This document shows, piece by piece, positions 53,995 to 64,000 of a DNA stretch of 64,000 nt. Where the stretch lies: contig JARUPY010000332.1 of assembly GCA_029817715.1 (NCBI GenBank), forward strand, positions 40,623 through 104,622, written 5' to 3'. The position numbers and the translations under genes were made by a program. Numbering within the stretch: the first letter of the stretch is position 1; every line of letters begins with the position of its first letter. The stretch comes from Melastoma dodecandrum (lineage: Eukaryota; Streptophyta; Magnoliopsida; Myrtales; Melastomataceae). The notes beneath the pieces are model-generated. The model saw only the letters and a program-made list of their open reading frames with translations. It did no database searches and had not been told where the DNA came from.

Positions 53995-54372
53995 CTATCT
54001 CCACTTTACATGATTCGACATTGATATTCTGGGAGATGAAGACGAAGAAGGGGAGGAGGAGGAGGAATGCGACATGTGAGAGGTGAGATGGATAAAGGTT
54101 TCCTGGTCGCAGGGAATGGTGAGGCCTCCCATGGGATGATTGAACACAAACTCCTCCTCGGCCAAGTCGAGCAGCTCCCTGAAGGAAGGGTGGTTGAGGC
54201 GGGCGACGGGGACCAAGAATCGCGTCCTCTCAACTTCACCCACATAGACAGCGACGTGACCGCTGGGTACATGACCGTGATCAGAGGAGGGACGGTGAGT
54301 CCTGGTGATGGTGTCGGAAGATCGAAGCTTGAGGGCATGCTTGAGGAGGTTGGACTGCACCCGAATACCCAG
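53995..54372 (-). CDS. SAUR family protein lacking an AUG start
   Basis: A single uninterrupted frame gives a complete SAUR protein (VPSGHVAVYVGEVERTRFLV, LNHPSFRELLDLAEEEF, HPMGGLTIPCDQETF) with a Ser-rich tail. The family N-terminus MGIR is present as CTG GGT ATT CGG at 54372-54361, so the expected ATG is CTG. An in-frame stop lies two codons further upstream, and there is no in-frame ATG before the core. The next candidate is GTG at 54360. Either translation starts at CUG, or the start codon was lost by one A-to-C change. 125 residues if CTG is used. SAURs usually lack introns, as here. Confidence 0.75.
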   Translation of the reverse strand: MGIRVQSNLLKHALKLRSSDTITRTHRPSSDHGHVPSGHVAVYVGEVERTRFLVPVARLNHPSFRELLDLAEEEFVFNHPMGGLTIPCDQETFIHLTSHMSHSSSSSPSSSSSPRISMSNHVKWR

Positions 54373-55432
54373 TCTTCAGTAATTGGTTGCAGAAAATGTT
54401 ATATGAGGGGAGGGGTGGGGGTGGGGATGCGTTGAGTTGGAATGGTGGTTTTTGAAGGTTGATGATTAGGACTGCACCCCATCCTTTCTTCTTTTTCTTG
54501 AAGTATCCGTACTCAAATCAACTCAAATCCAACCCCCGAAGTTTGAAACAGAGTTTTATCATATCATTTCCCCCCCCCCCCCCCCCCCTCTCAATGTCCC
54601 CTTGCCCTGGCAATAATTCCATCCGTGCGACGTTCTTGTCTTGCCAGTTAACACACACAAAGAAAACGAAAAGATCATCAATGCATGGTTGAATTATGCA
54701 ATTTCCCATTTGATTGGCTGGAGGTTAGCGAGATGCCATGTGATTTTCCAGTTCTCTCACGAGTTCTAATTGCAGGATATCCGCCCCCACTTCTTTTTAA
54801 GAAAGAAAGATAAGGAAAGATGGTATCGTGAATAAATATCAAGGGAAGTGAGACATAAACACCCTTTTGGAGACCGCAAAAAAGACTCTGCAATAGCTTG
54901 CTATAAGGCCTTGCCCCCCCCCCCCAAAAAAAAAAAAAAAACAATGATTTTTATTTTTGTTATCGAGATATCTCTTTGTGGCCATCCACCAAATCCACAG
55001 TCCCTCGCATGGAACTGCGCTGCTCTGCTGCTGATCATATAATAAGATTTGCTCAAATGGCCCGGTGTGTTAAGACTTATATTTCCTTAAGACCTTCTTT
55101 CCTTGACAGAGCAACCGGTTTTTGAGGACCTCATTTAACCACTTTCAGGTTATCATCAGCAACCCCATACAATTACAATTGTCCGAGAGAGTTAGCAATG
55201 AGTCTTATTAAATAAAACTTGTCCCAGACACCTCCCCACCCTCCTATCCTTCCTTGTGTAACCCTTCCTCTTTTGGTCCGTCTCTTGCCCTCGAATGAAT
55301 GAAAGCCGATAAAATTCCGCTTCGATATGGAAGCTGAAAAAAGTGCAGGAAAGCGTTGCTACCGTGGATCTTGTTTTATCCATTTTGTTTGGAAGGGAAG
55401 ACTGGGGATTATCAACAATGATGCAATGCGGG
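54373..55432. other. Spacer with poly-C and C-A compound runs
   Basis: Upstream of the SAUR: a C run of 19 at 54570-54588 and a C12 run passing directly into A15 at 54914-54940. No gene recognised. Confidence 0.55.
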
Positions 55433-55700
55433 AAGTTTAGGCCAAGGAAATGGGAAGCATTCTTCGCCGCAGGGGATCAGGAGAGCCACCATGTCTTGGT
55501 TGGTCAAAATCCAAACTCATCCTTCAACCAAGTTCAGCAGCTCTTGGAACATTGGGAATCCTTCATGGTACCAAAGCGGGATGACATATTCTTTTTCTAG
55601 GCCTCCCCAACGTAAGCCATGAAATGCCCCCTTGGGGATGTTGCATTGCATTTCCCACCGCTGATTTTGGAAGAGTCCTCTTGGAAGGCCTTTCCATGAC
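55433..55700 (-). pseudogene. SAUR pseudogene 2
   Basis: Minus-strand SAUR text split over frames: NIPKGAF and HGLRWGGLEKEYVIPLW, FPMFQELLNLVEG then a stop, and LIPCGEECF. It is more divergent than the other two SAUR loci and certainly not functional. Same strand as both, so the three form a small tandem SAUR cluster. Confidence 0.65.
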
Positions 55701-56951
55701 TTGGATTCTCGTAAACCTTGAAAAATCTTTCCTATGCGTGATGGTACAGAGATGTAGGAAGGCGGTGTGGTGTGTACCAATAAAGTTGATTCGGGGTAAT
55801 TTAGGTTTGGTGTCCGTAGCTGTAGCTTCCAAAGGTCTTATTTATGCAGTCCATAAGAAGCAGCAGAAACCGCAATCTAGAAATGAAGGCGTAGCGTGAT
55901 CATTAAGGTGTTGATTTAATAGACATGGGAAAGGAGGGAAACATCAGGTGGGGGGAGCTAAAAAAAGGGAGGGAGGGATTGCACATGGGGGATCTGTCAC
56001 CCATTTGGGCCTTTAGGGACAATCGTTGGCCAATACCAACATTGAAAAGAGAGAGAAACATACGATGTGCGAGTTGGGGCATATTGTATTGGTGGTCTTG
56101 GACTGGGGGGGTGGTCATCTATCTATCAATCTATCTATTTGCAATGTATTGTGTTCCTTCTTGGAGGGTACATTTTACAGTGCATCCCCCCCTCCAATCA
56201 TTGAACTTTGACCTTCTCCCTTTCTCACACCTACAACAAAACAAGCACTAAAGGAAAATATATGTTGTTTTTGTTGCGACCTTATTTGTTCATTCATTTT
56301 CAAAATGCAACTCAGCCAAGACGAGGAGTGGGGCAAGGTGCCACGAAGAGGTCCGACATCTCAACCTGATGGAGGATGGGTGAGGAGGGAATTGTTTTCC
56401 CCTGATCTTGTCCTTGCCACTTTCAAACTCAATCTATACTCTACCTATCCGGACCCACACTCTCCCATTAAAACCATAAGCACTCCTCCTCCCCTCTCTT
56501 TCTTCTACTTATGTCTAGTTCATTGTGTTATAAGTACCATCACCCCTTCCATTCTTCCTCCACAAAACCACACTCCTCCATTATCTCATATACCCTCCAC
56601 CCATCCTACTCCTAATCTCCTTCCTATTCCCCCAGTAGGATTACTTACAAACTATGGCATTTAGGAAGTTGAGACAAGTTTGCCGAACACGGCTGCTGTC
56701 CTTCAAGTGGTGCTAAGGCTTGGGCAAAATGAAGCTTAATATGAAGCATCGATCTCCATCTGATTGACTTTCGCTATAAAAAAAACGCGGACCTTATGAA
56801 GAATCCTTCTGCTGGAAATTTTTCCTCGTATTTTGGGTGTGCACTACTGCACCCTTATTGGCTAGAAGGTATTTTGATTACAAAATATGTATGTGATTTT
56901 ATTCACTGATCAATAAAATATGCGTGGATGGGATTCATAATAGGTAAACAA
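55701..56951. other. Unassigned DNA
   Basis: No gene recognised. A Pro/Thr-rich plus frame at 56305-56664 has low complexity and no family features. Confidence 0.4.
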
Positions 56952-57307
56952 TTTCATTTCAGATTCGATTGATCTTGAATAATTTCTAAATAAAGTTTGA
57001 ATCTTTATTGCTGTATCTTGATTTTCCACAGTTGGAGAACCTGGAAATGTTGCTGCTGCAGGCACCAGACCAGTCGATTCGCCTAGGGGACAGCCGGTTG
57101 ATGAGCCAGATCCTTAGCCAGAAGCTGAAGATCAAATTTTCCATATTTGTAGATCCTTGTACAGCAGTGGTATCAGAACCGCTCTCATTCGTAACCCCCC
57201 ATATTTGTAATTACTAAAATTACATGAGCCCTTTTCTTTCTCTACCATATACCCCAAGTCCTGTATAATTTCCAAAATAACAGCATAACCTACACCCTCA
57301 CGACACA
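56952..57307 (+). repeat. LTR/PBS-like repeat, copy A
   Basis: Nearly the same as 57992-58344. It contains CTTGTACAGCAG followed by TGGTATCAGAAC (57168-57179), an initiator-Met PBS, so the left part looks like an LTR end and the right part like retroelement leader DNA. Followed by a short tandem CACATTATGTG repeat. Confidence 0.65.
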
Positions 57308-57793
57308 TTATGTGCACATTATGTGCACATTGTGGTCACATCCTCACAGCATAAGATTGAAAGATCCAAACCTTCCTCTTCGGAGCAGAAACAGACGTGG
57401 CCAAAACATATAAAGATCGGCGTAGTCGCTCATAGGGACAAATCTATCCGGATTGAGGATTGTATTTGATGCTATATGGGCCTATCGTTACTATCAGGTA
57501 CTTATTTGTTCTGATCTCTCTCAAATGCTTGTTTGTTATATCTGAATTGGTTCATTTGCGTATTGATGAAAGGACCTAAACCACCGAGCCGATCGTGTCC
57601 CACGAGTAGCAACAAAATTGACTAATGGAGCAAGAACACAGTAGAGACAAGTTATTCTAATTCATAATATGAACCCCCCACAATTGACTGACACGAAACA
57701 AACTATACTAAATGCAAGAACACACCGGGACACGCAGGATTCAAACCAATATAATTTCTCCCATAGCAAGGAAGATTGGGGGTTGCCCTGGCT

Positions 57794-57879
57794 GCGGCTT
57801 CGATACAACGTGAAGAGAAGGCGGCTTCGATACTAAACGTGAAGAGAAGGCGGGGCTTCGAATACAACGTGAAGAGAAG
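57794..57879. repeat. Tandem repeat, three units of 27-30 bp
   Basis: Units GCGGCTTCGATACAACGTGA-AGAGAAG at 57794-57820, 57821-57849 and 57850-57879, differing by small insertions. Confidence 0.9.
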
Positions 57880-57991
57880 GCGATTTCAATTCCGTAAGTA
57901 ACAATGTTTAATAGCAGGGAATAATATATTGGTAGTCTTTCTTATTTTGGTCAGCACTGCTTTGGTCTCTAGTTTGATTGTTGTGTAACAA

Positions 57992-58344
57992 TTCATTCAG
58001 ATTCGATTGATCTGAGTAATTATCTAAATAAAGTTTGATCTTGATTGCTGTTTACTTGATTTTCCCTAGTTGGGAATTGGGAAATGTTTATGCTGCAGGC
58101 ACCAGACCAGTCGGTTCGCCTAGGGGATAGCCGGTTGATGAGCCGGATCCTTAGCCAGATGCTGAAGATCAAATATTCATTATGTGTAGATCCTTGTACA
58201 GCAGTGGTATCATAGGCCTTCTCATTTTAACCTCCCATATTTAGTACATTCTAAAATTACATGAACCCCTTTTCTCTCTCTACAATACACCCCAAGTCCT
58301 ATATAATTTCAAAAATAACAGCATAACCTACACCCTCACGACAC
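57992..58344 (+). repeat. LTR/PBS-like repeat, copy B
   Basis: Second copy of 56952-57307, 1.04 kb downstream in the same direction. The PBS is slightly changed (TGGTATCATAGG). As both copies include the PBS and following leader, they are not the two LTRs of one element; a tandem or two truncated copies is more likely. Confidence 0.65.
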
Positions 58345-59364
58345 CAAAAATTACTGCATAACATACGCCCCACGACGACCGCCTCGAGAAGGAAGCGAGC
58401 CCCTTTCTAAGCTCTTGCAACACCTGCCTCAGCGAGACATTACCGGTAAACAGAGCCGTACGACCGCTTCTCCGAGGGTCTGCTTCGCGGGCAGCGCGAG
58501 TTACGGGTCCTCATGTCCCCCTGCAGCAGGTGGACTGTTGTGCACCGCAATGGGAGTCATCCTCAATATCGAGCAGTGATCTCCACCATGTTGGGATTAT
58601 CATCGTCGCCCCCGTCATTGTCATGATCCATTGAAAGACCTGGAAGGTACGAGTGGAATGCGATGGGACGTTGAACCTTGGGCTCTTCTGTCGGACCTCT
58701 TGCCAACGGAGGCAAGCATGGGGCCGCGGAAGGGAGTCGGGTCGGTAGAAACGCTGTCTAGCATCAGAAAAACGGGTGTCATTGTTTTTGTAGCGGGAAA
58801 TGTAGTAGGTGGAAGCCAACCTTAGTCCACCAAGGTCGCGGCTCGGTCGATTTCGGATCAACCCGCGGCAACCCTAAATGTATCTATAGTAGGAAGAAAT
58901 TCTTTCTTCTCTTAAGGAAACACAAGTGGAATTTGATGGCACATCCAAATGGATGTGTTTATAGGGAGGGGTAAATACAAAAAAGGTTTTCGTGGGAGAA
59001 AAAATGGAAAAAAGTTTAATTAGAAACATGTGGTTTTACGTTGACTTGTGCCTCGCAATTCGCAATGATTAAATGATCAAATTAGATGACCATATTAAAT
59101 CTAAGCCCAATCTACCATTATCTAGTAAAAACTATAACCATGTAGGAGTCTATCCGGCAAGAAGGTCACCTCTCACCATGACTAGGCAACCACCACCGTT
59201 GCGTATGTGTTTTTGTCTGCATGTGAAGTAAATTGTACATGGGGGGGTGGCTCGATGAAATGAAATGACCCCATTTTCGATGTTGGGGACCACATTTTTC
59301 ACGATTCCATTAGACCCCTCTCTAGTGTAGACCATGTCCGACATATTTTCTTAACATTGGCATA
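58345..59364. other. Unassigned DNA
   Basis: A GC-richer minus frame (58511-58861) encodes text I do not recognise. The rest is AT-rich. It may be internal DNA of the retroelement represented by repeats A-C. Confidence 0.35.
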
Positions 59365-59510
59365 ATCTCAACTTCTCATTCATAAACCCCCAATATTTGG
59401 TAAATTACTAATAATTACCATGAATCATTATTTCTTCCTACCATACACACCAAGTTCCATATAATTTTCCACAATAAAAAATAGCCATAATCTACACCCT
59501 CACGACGCAT
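59365..59510 (+). repeat. LTR/PBS-like repeat, copy C (partial)
   Basis: Matches only the right third of copies A and B, from just after the PBS (CTCATTCATAAACCCCCAATAT to CACCCTCACGACGCATT). Confidence 0.6.
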
Positions 59511-59747
59511 TAATATGGTAAATACCAAAATTGAATGAGGGATTTCAACAATTAAAAATGTCTTTTTTGTGTGTTCTTGCTTTTTGCTCAGGATCCCATT
59601 CAGGGAACTTGTAGTTGCGATTGTTTTGTTTCGGGGATGCAAATGATACAATGTGCCGACTCGTCCGTTTCATCCCATGGTGAAACAGGAGTTTTGTAGA
59701 GCCTTTTTTTTCTGTCAACCTCGATGATATTCTGCTGTCCCCATGAT

Positions 59748-60240
59748 TCAACCCATGGATCTTGTAGATGGATTGACGAACTTTCTATCTCTTTTGGCAG
59801 ATTGTTGAGCCATTAACAGCATATTTTTGGTTTAGGTGTGACTAAGATTCTTAGCCTGTGTTAATAGGATTTGGGTTCTCCAAGTCTGAACGTGGCTATA
59901 TTAAAAAGTGTATGATGGTTGTACTGTCAGTCAATTTATCTACAATCGTCGTCACATCAACAAAAACACGATCGACTGTCTATTGTGGGTGCTTTATCTC
60001 AGTTTTCTTAATCCGGTTTTTGGAATCACCTTAACCGTCGTCACATGGTTCTTGTTCTTAAAACTGATAGGATTGGAGCTTCTGGCAGAAATTTGGTCGG
60101 CCGATCAATTGTCCTCGCCTCAGATTTAGTCCAGTACTTCATCTTAGCAGATTTCTCACCGATCTCCCCTCAGGTGTGTCCTGTTAATAGGCACAGCCCA
60201 TTCAGGATGATGAAATTTTAACCTCTGATAAACTTTCCCG
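59748..60240 (+). pseudogene. Partial ERD2-like gene copy
   Basis: Degenerate copy of exon 4, intron 4, exon 5 and following DNA of the ERD2-like gene at 36854-38721. CTTTTGGCAG is followed by ATTGTTGAGCCATTAACAGC (exon 4 start), then GGGTTCTCCAAGTCTGAA (exon 4 end) and TTCATCTTAGCAGATTTCT (exon 5). The intron is retained, so the copy arose through DNA. Exons 1-3 are absent and many changes block translation. Confidence 0.75.
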
Positions 60241-62201
60241 ATCTTAACTTCCAACTCATAATGTAACAACTGAAATAAAGTAAAAGTGAGTTTTGATGGG
60301 AGCGTTGGAGTTGTTACATGAATATGAAGAAGCAGTACATCAACAAGAGCGAAGCAAACGCTTTAGTTTGGTTAGCTGCTCTGAACAACCGTCCCAATAA
60401 TCGTAATCCAGAAACCAATTAGTATCAAGCTTTTAAAAGAAGAGGAGTGACCTCGAAGCCAGCCTAAACTCAATTGTAAACTCATAGCCACCGTGAACGG
60501 CCATATCAAGCAGAAAAAAATCTCTCAATGGGAAACAACTTTTAGAACTCCTTATAGCAATTACAAGGAGCCAAACCAAGATGGATGCCCGGGGGTCTGG
60601 CAGAGTTTCAGAAGGTGGTCCTTATTGCCATTTCCCGTAACCCTCAACAAAAACAACCAACCAAAAAAGAAAGAAAAGACTTTTCTAATGGTGAGCCTTG
60701 GCTTCAGCTTTAGCATGAGACTTTACCTTTGCCTGGTAAAAAAAAACAAAGAAAGAGGTTTACTGAGTAGCAATACAGATGCGCCTTCAATGATTCGTAA
60801 TTTAATGTTACGACAGCTTCCTGAACACTGAAAACTCACTGGGAGGAGGGTGGGGGGGTCCATACCGTAAGCCAGAGATGTGGTCACACAAAAGCAGGAA
60901 GAAATGCAAAACAAAACAAAAGCAAACTAGACACTTTTACGATCTCTCGCACTCACCCCCCCCCCCCAAAAAAAAAAAAAAAAAAAACCCGGGGCTGCTG
61001 ACAGTTACGAATAATGCCCTTAAATTGTAATACTAAAAACAATTTTTCCAAGCCTAAGAATGCAAAAAGGACCGACCCGTTGCTCGACTAAGAAGAATCC
61101 AGGTTCAAAAGGCCAGGTATAACATCCCCCCCCCCCCCCAAAAAAAAAAAAAAAGCCTAACCAGAAAAAGGGAGTGGGAAGGGGTCGATCCTCCATTGAA
61201 GACAAGATCATAATCATAAACATAACATCAATCCAGAAGAAGCAATTTTTAAAGCGACGCAAACAAAAAAAAGGGGGGCAGATCTAAGAAAAGGATAGAG
61301 AGGACGGGGGATATCAGCAAACTTCCTTGATGACTTTGTGCTTGAGGTTGACATATATAAACGAGGCCCGAAGGTTAAAAGCTGGAATAGGCACGAGCAA
61401 CCTGATTTTCCACCTCCCAACAACAAAAAAAAAAAAAAAACAAAACAAAAATTGGCATAAGAAAACCAGATCCGATGGACTGAATGAATCAAGGAGGGGA
61501 GGGGGGAATACCAAAGGCGAGGGGTCTGCTGGCGCCTGAGTATGGACTGGTAGGGGTGCCGCCATCTTCCTCCCACCCCCTTTCTTTTTTGTCAAAACCC
61601 TCCCAAGCTAAGAAACGACCCGATTTCTGATTCCAATTCAGCTCGTTTTGGGGCAAAAAGCAAAAAGCACCAATAGGACTGAGGATGACTGACAACTTCA
61701 GTCCGACTAATCAATTTGGGCCGACAGTCCCCGAAAGCCCGACCGGCTTCCCCAGCACAACCAGTTTCAGGTCTCCACATACAATCATTTAATAATTACA
61801 TTTGATACTTACCAATTCACATGAAAATCGTATTTTTTATCAATATTACATTTATACCCACAAATCCAATGAAACTGATACAAATTATATATTATGTTTA
61901 TAATTAGATAGTACAGCCCCATATTGTATGTAAATCTCCTTTCTTCGTCCCTCTTCATAATAAAAAGTTAATTAAGGTTTTTTGGTCACTAAATACTTAC
62001 TCCTTCCATGCAAATGCAAACGCAAATCAATTGGAAGAACACACCTGCAGATGTTGATGTTGTTATGCAACAACAATACCCAACCCCCAACACAAAAACT
62101 AATGAATGTGACTGCCACTATATTATGACAGAAACTATTTCCGATGCGTGGTGGACGGAGATGGTTCCGTTCGGAGCCATCAGGATGTGATATCAGGACA
62201 T
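60241..62201. other. Unassigned region, possible small minus-strand gene
   Basis: On the minus strand a GC-rich start (MAAPLPVHTQAPADPSPL, ATG at 61565) with a donor-like GTATTC is followed downstream by short coding-like stretches (FIYVNLKHKVIKE near 61340, VTTSLAYG near 60875, KVKSHAKAEAKAHH then stop near 60690). Splice-like signals flank them but I cannot assemble a convincing model or name a family. Two C runs pass directly into A runs (60956-60987 and 61127-61154). Confidence 0.3.
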
Positions 62202-64000
62202 TCACCAAATCACCCTACTGCGTTGTTTCTTGAACTGGTTGCCCAACTCCAATTCTGCTTGTGGCAACTGGGAAGCCTGCACTTGCTGCGTCTGCTGTTG
62301 GGTCAGTCCGGATGTTCAGGAGAGGAGGCCTGCTGCTCCAGCTGGAACATTTGCTGGTTCAGGGGGGATCTGAGAATTCCCCGCCTGGGGTTCCCCTCCC
62401 ATCGCATGCTGTTTGCACACTTCAGCCTTTCCACCTCTGCGTTTTGCTGCACATTGAGGGCTGTAGGTCTTACTAAGCATTCGATTTAGACAACACCACC
62501 ACATATGTGAATAACAATGCCAAGATCAAGAGCAAAAGCTAGTATTATCTTAATTGACTTCTTTCAACCACTATGATGGGAAGGGAACGGAAAATTTTAG
62601 TCATAAGCAATTGACATGAGAAATTGCGGACTATGAGGGCGACGGGTCTAGTGACACCATTTATCCTCGTATTATTACAGAACACCAACTGTAACACTTT
62701 CGAAATGCACTCTAGTCAATAAGAGCCGCAAGGATCAGCCTCCTTCAAAGCAAATGTATACCACAGAAAATTGCTTTTTAATCAGGAAATGGCCAAAAAC
62801 AAAAAAAAAACAGAAAGCGAAAACCTTGAGTTATTGCTGCTGACAGGGGCAGCGAACAAGCGCTAAAGTCATTTAAGACTTTCTAGAAAGAGTGGCTGCT
62901 GTTGAATGGAGTACATATCATTCAATTTCAAAAGTAATAAATACTTCTTATTTACCAGCCTTCATTGCTCTCAAAGCTGGTCAAATTCCGCCGTCTCAAA
63001 AAATAGGTGGGCTACAGAAGGATGAAAACCACCCAAAAGTTAGTCAAGGGAATAGTATACTCGTACCGTATCGAAGTTGTGCCTGTTGTCACATGGGATT
63101 GCTGACGGAACTTCAACTCATTGTTTATGATTAGTAAGCCAAACAGAGTCTCTCTGGATAATTGTAAGTACGATTAGAATTTCAATAACTGGTAAAAGAA
63201 CAAGTAAAAAAGCAGTGGTGATGCCGCCAACTCCAAAACTAATTATCACCTGGAGAAGAGTAAGCTGGGCAGACAGCGTAGTCGCCTCTGTCTGAAGGGT
63301 TTGTACCTTGTGCTACAAAATCCTGGATATACCTCATCATTGCGTTCTTTAGAACGAGCAGCCGACTGGCGAATGGCCAAAATCCTGACGAATCAGCCAA
63401 ATGATAAGTGATTCCTCATTTCTGCACTAGAAACAATATATATAGAGCGGTAAACAACGGAATGATAACAAAAACCTCTTTCACTCGCTTTGGATCAGTT
63501 AAGGCGATTCTCGGCGAGTTTCTCATATTCCCATGATCTTCTTCAGTTCAGCCAACCACTGAACTCGCTGTTCCCAAACTCCAGGCTACAACGAATTGGA
63601 ATGTCCATCCAAGGAATTCTGTGGAGAGAGTTGCCGAGAAGGAAGTCCAGGAGACGCGGTTAATTTCGACAACCTCATCGTTGAAGTTCAGATTATTCAT
63701 GAAACTATCCATTTAGAAAACGCGTCTGTAGTGCCTGGAAGCTGGGAGCAATGTCGCTGCCAGCACTTCTTTTTACCCCTTCTCTCCTCCGGGATGAAGA
63801 ACCAGGCCTCTAGCAAAGATTGAATCGTTTCGTTGATGTACGACTCTCAGCTTTTTATCGCTTGCTGTCTCCATTCATTTCGTCCAACTTGCCCTGCTAT
63901 CCAAATCCTCCCGGGTATCATTGCCCGCCTTTTCATCAGTTCCAGAGGAGTTCCGCGCTTCGTTACCATCCAAATTTATATAAGCCCAAGAAAACAGATC
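62202..64000 (-). pseudogene. Group I bZIP transcription factor pseudogene, runs off the edge
   Basis: Minus-strand text of the PosF21/VIP1/bZIP29-30 type is clear but broken. Pieces are DLFSWAYINLD and NDTREDLDSRAS near the edge, MDSFMNNLNFND near 63690, SLEFGNSEFS and ALTDPKRVKE near 63490-63570, basic region ILAIRQSAARSKERN (63340-63390), zipper HKVQTLQTEATTLSAQLTLLQ (63258-63312, text split by an intron-like GTGATA donor), and a Gln-rich C-terminus (LTQQQTQQVQASQLPQ near 62290). The canonical ILANRQSAARSKER has Ile for Asn, and that Asn contacts DNA. Multiple frameshifts and stops occur; introns remain. These factors regulate development and osmotic or mechanical responses. Confidence 0.85.

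Noticed and set aside
54006..54435. Overlapping ORFs opposite and alongside the SAUR gene
   Set aside because: Shadows of the SAUR frame; the conserved motifs are only in the minus frame ending at 53995.
56305..56664. 119-codon Pro/Thr-rich ORF
   Set aside because: Low complexity, no family motif, no splice context.

Overview
This window is nuclear DNA of a flowering plant. The evidence is intron-rich genes with GT-AG introns, a chloroplast-targeted triosephosphate isomerase, plant-only families (SAUR, COBRA-like, XCT, nodulin-like MFS) and plant LTR retrotransposons primed by initiator tRNA-Met. Several first exons are GC-rich at the 5' end, which hints at a monocot or early-branching angiosperm, but I cannot name the species.

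Layout. 0.4-0.9 kb holds a dead Ty1/copia gag. 2.4-7.5 kb holds a head-to-head pair: a membrane-anchored cyclophilin (-) and an MFS transporter (+). 8.8-24.1 kb is a nest of mobile elements: two related hAT-type MITEs, an old Ty3 polyprotein remnant split by a complete 10.35-kb Ty3 (Tekay/Del-like) element with 2.4-kb LTRs, and a 1.1-kb internally deleted LTR element on the minus strand. 25.0-41.7 kb is the main gene island: TRAP-alpha (-), an XCT locus with lesions (-), plastid TPI (+), an ERD2/KDEL-receptor-like gene (+) and a COBRA-like gene (-). 43.0-47.6 kb is a second retroelement nest (copia gag split by a solo LTR; Ty3 gag-pro-RT split by a long LTR-like block). 49.3-64.0 kb carries an EF-hand gene with a frameshift, three SAUR loci (two broken, one without an AUG), repeated LTR/PBS-like fragments, a partial copy of the ERD2-like gene, and a broken group I bZIP gene running off the right edge.

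How the genes relate. They are housekeeping genes and do not form a pathway. TRAP-alpha, the cyclophilin and the ERD2-like receptor act in the ER/Golgi, TPI in plastid carbon metabolism, COBRA-like in the cell wall. From memory, the order XCT - TRAP-alpha - TPI - ERD2-like - SAURs - bZIP matches Arabidopsis At2g21150-At2g21230 and its paralogous block near At4g38790-At4g38900 (which also has the EF-hand gene), so this looks like an ancient conserved block. Several members (XCT, EF-hand, SAURs, bZIP) carry lesions while TRAP-alpha, TPI, ERD2-like and COBRA-like are open throughout. That pattern suggests gene loss from one duplicated copy, with sequencing error as the alternative for the small indels.

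No prokaryote-like defence or biosynthetic system is present. The most unusual items are a leader ORF upstream of gag in the Ty3 element, four CAG-to-TAG stops in that element, an array of about 40-bp-spaced palindromes, and the concentrated decay of a syntenic gene block.
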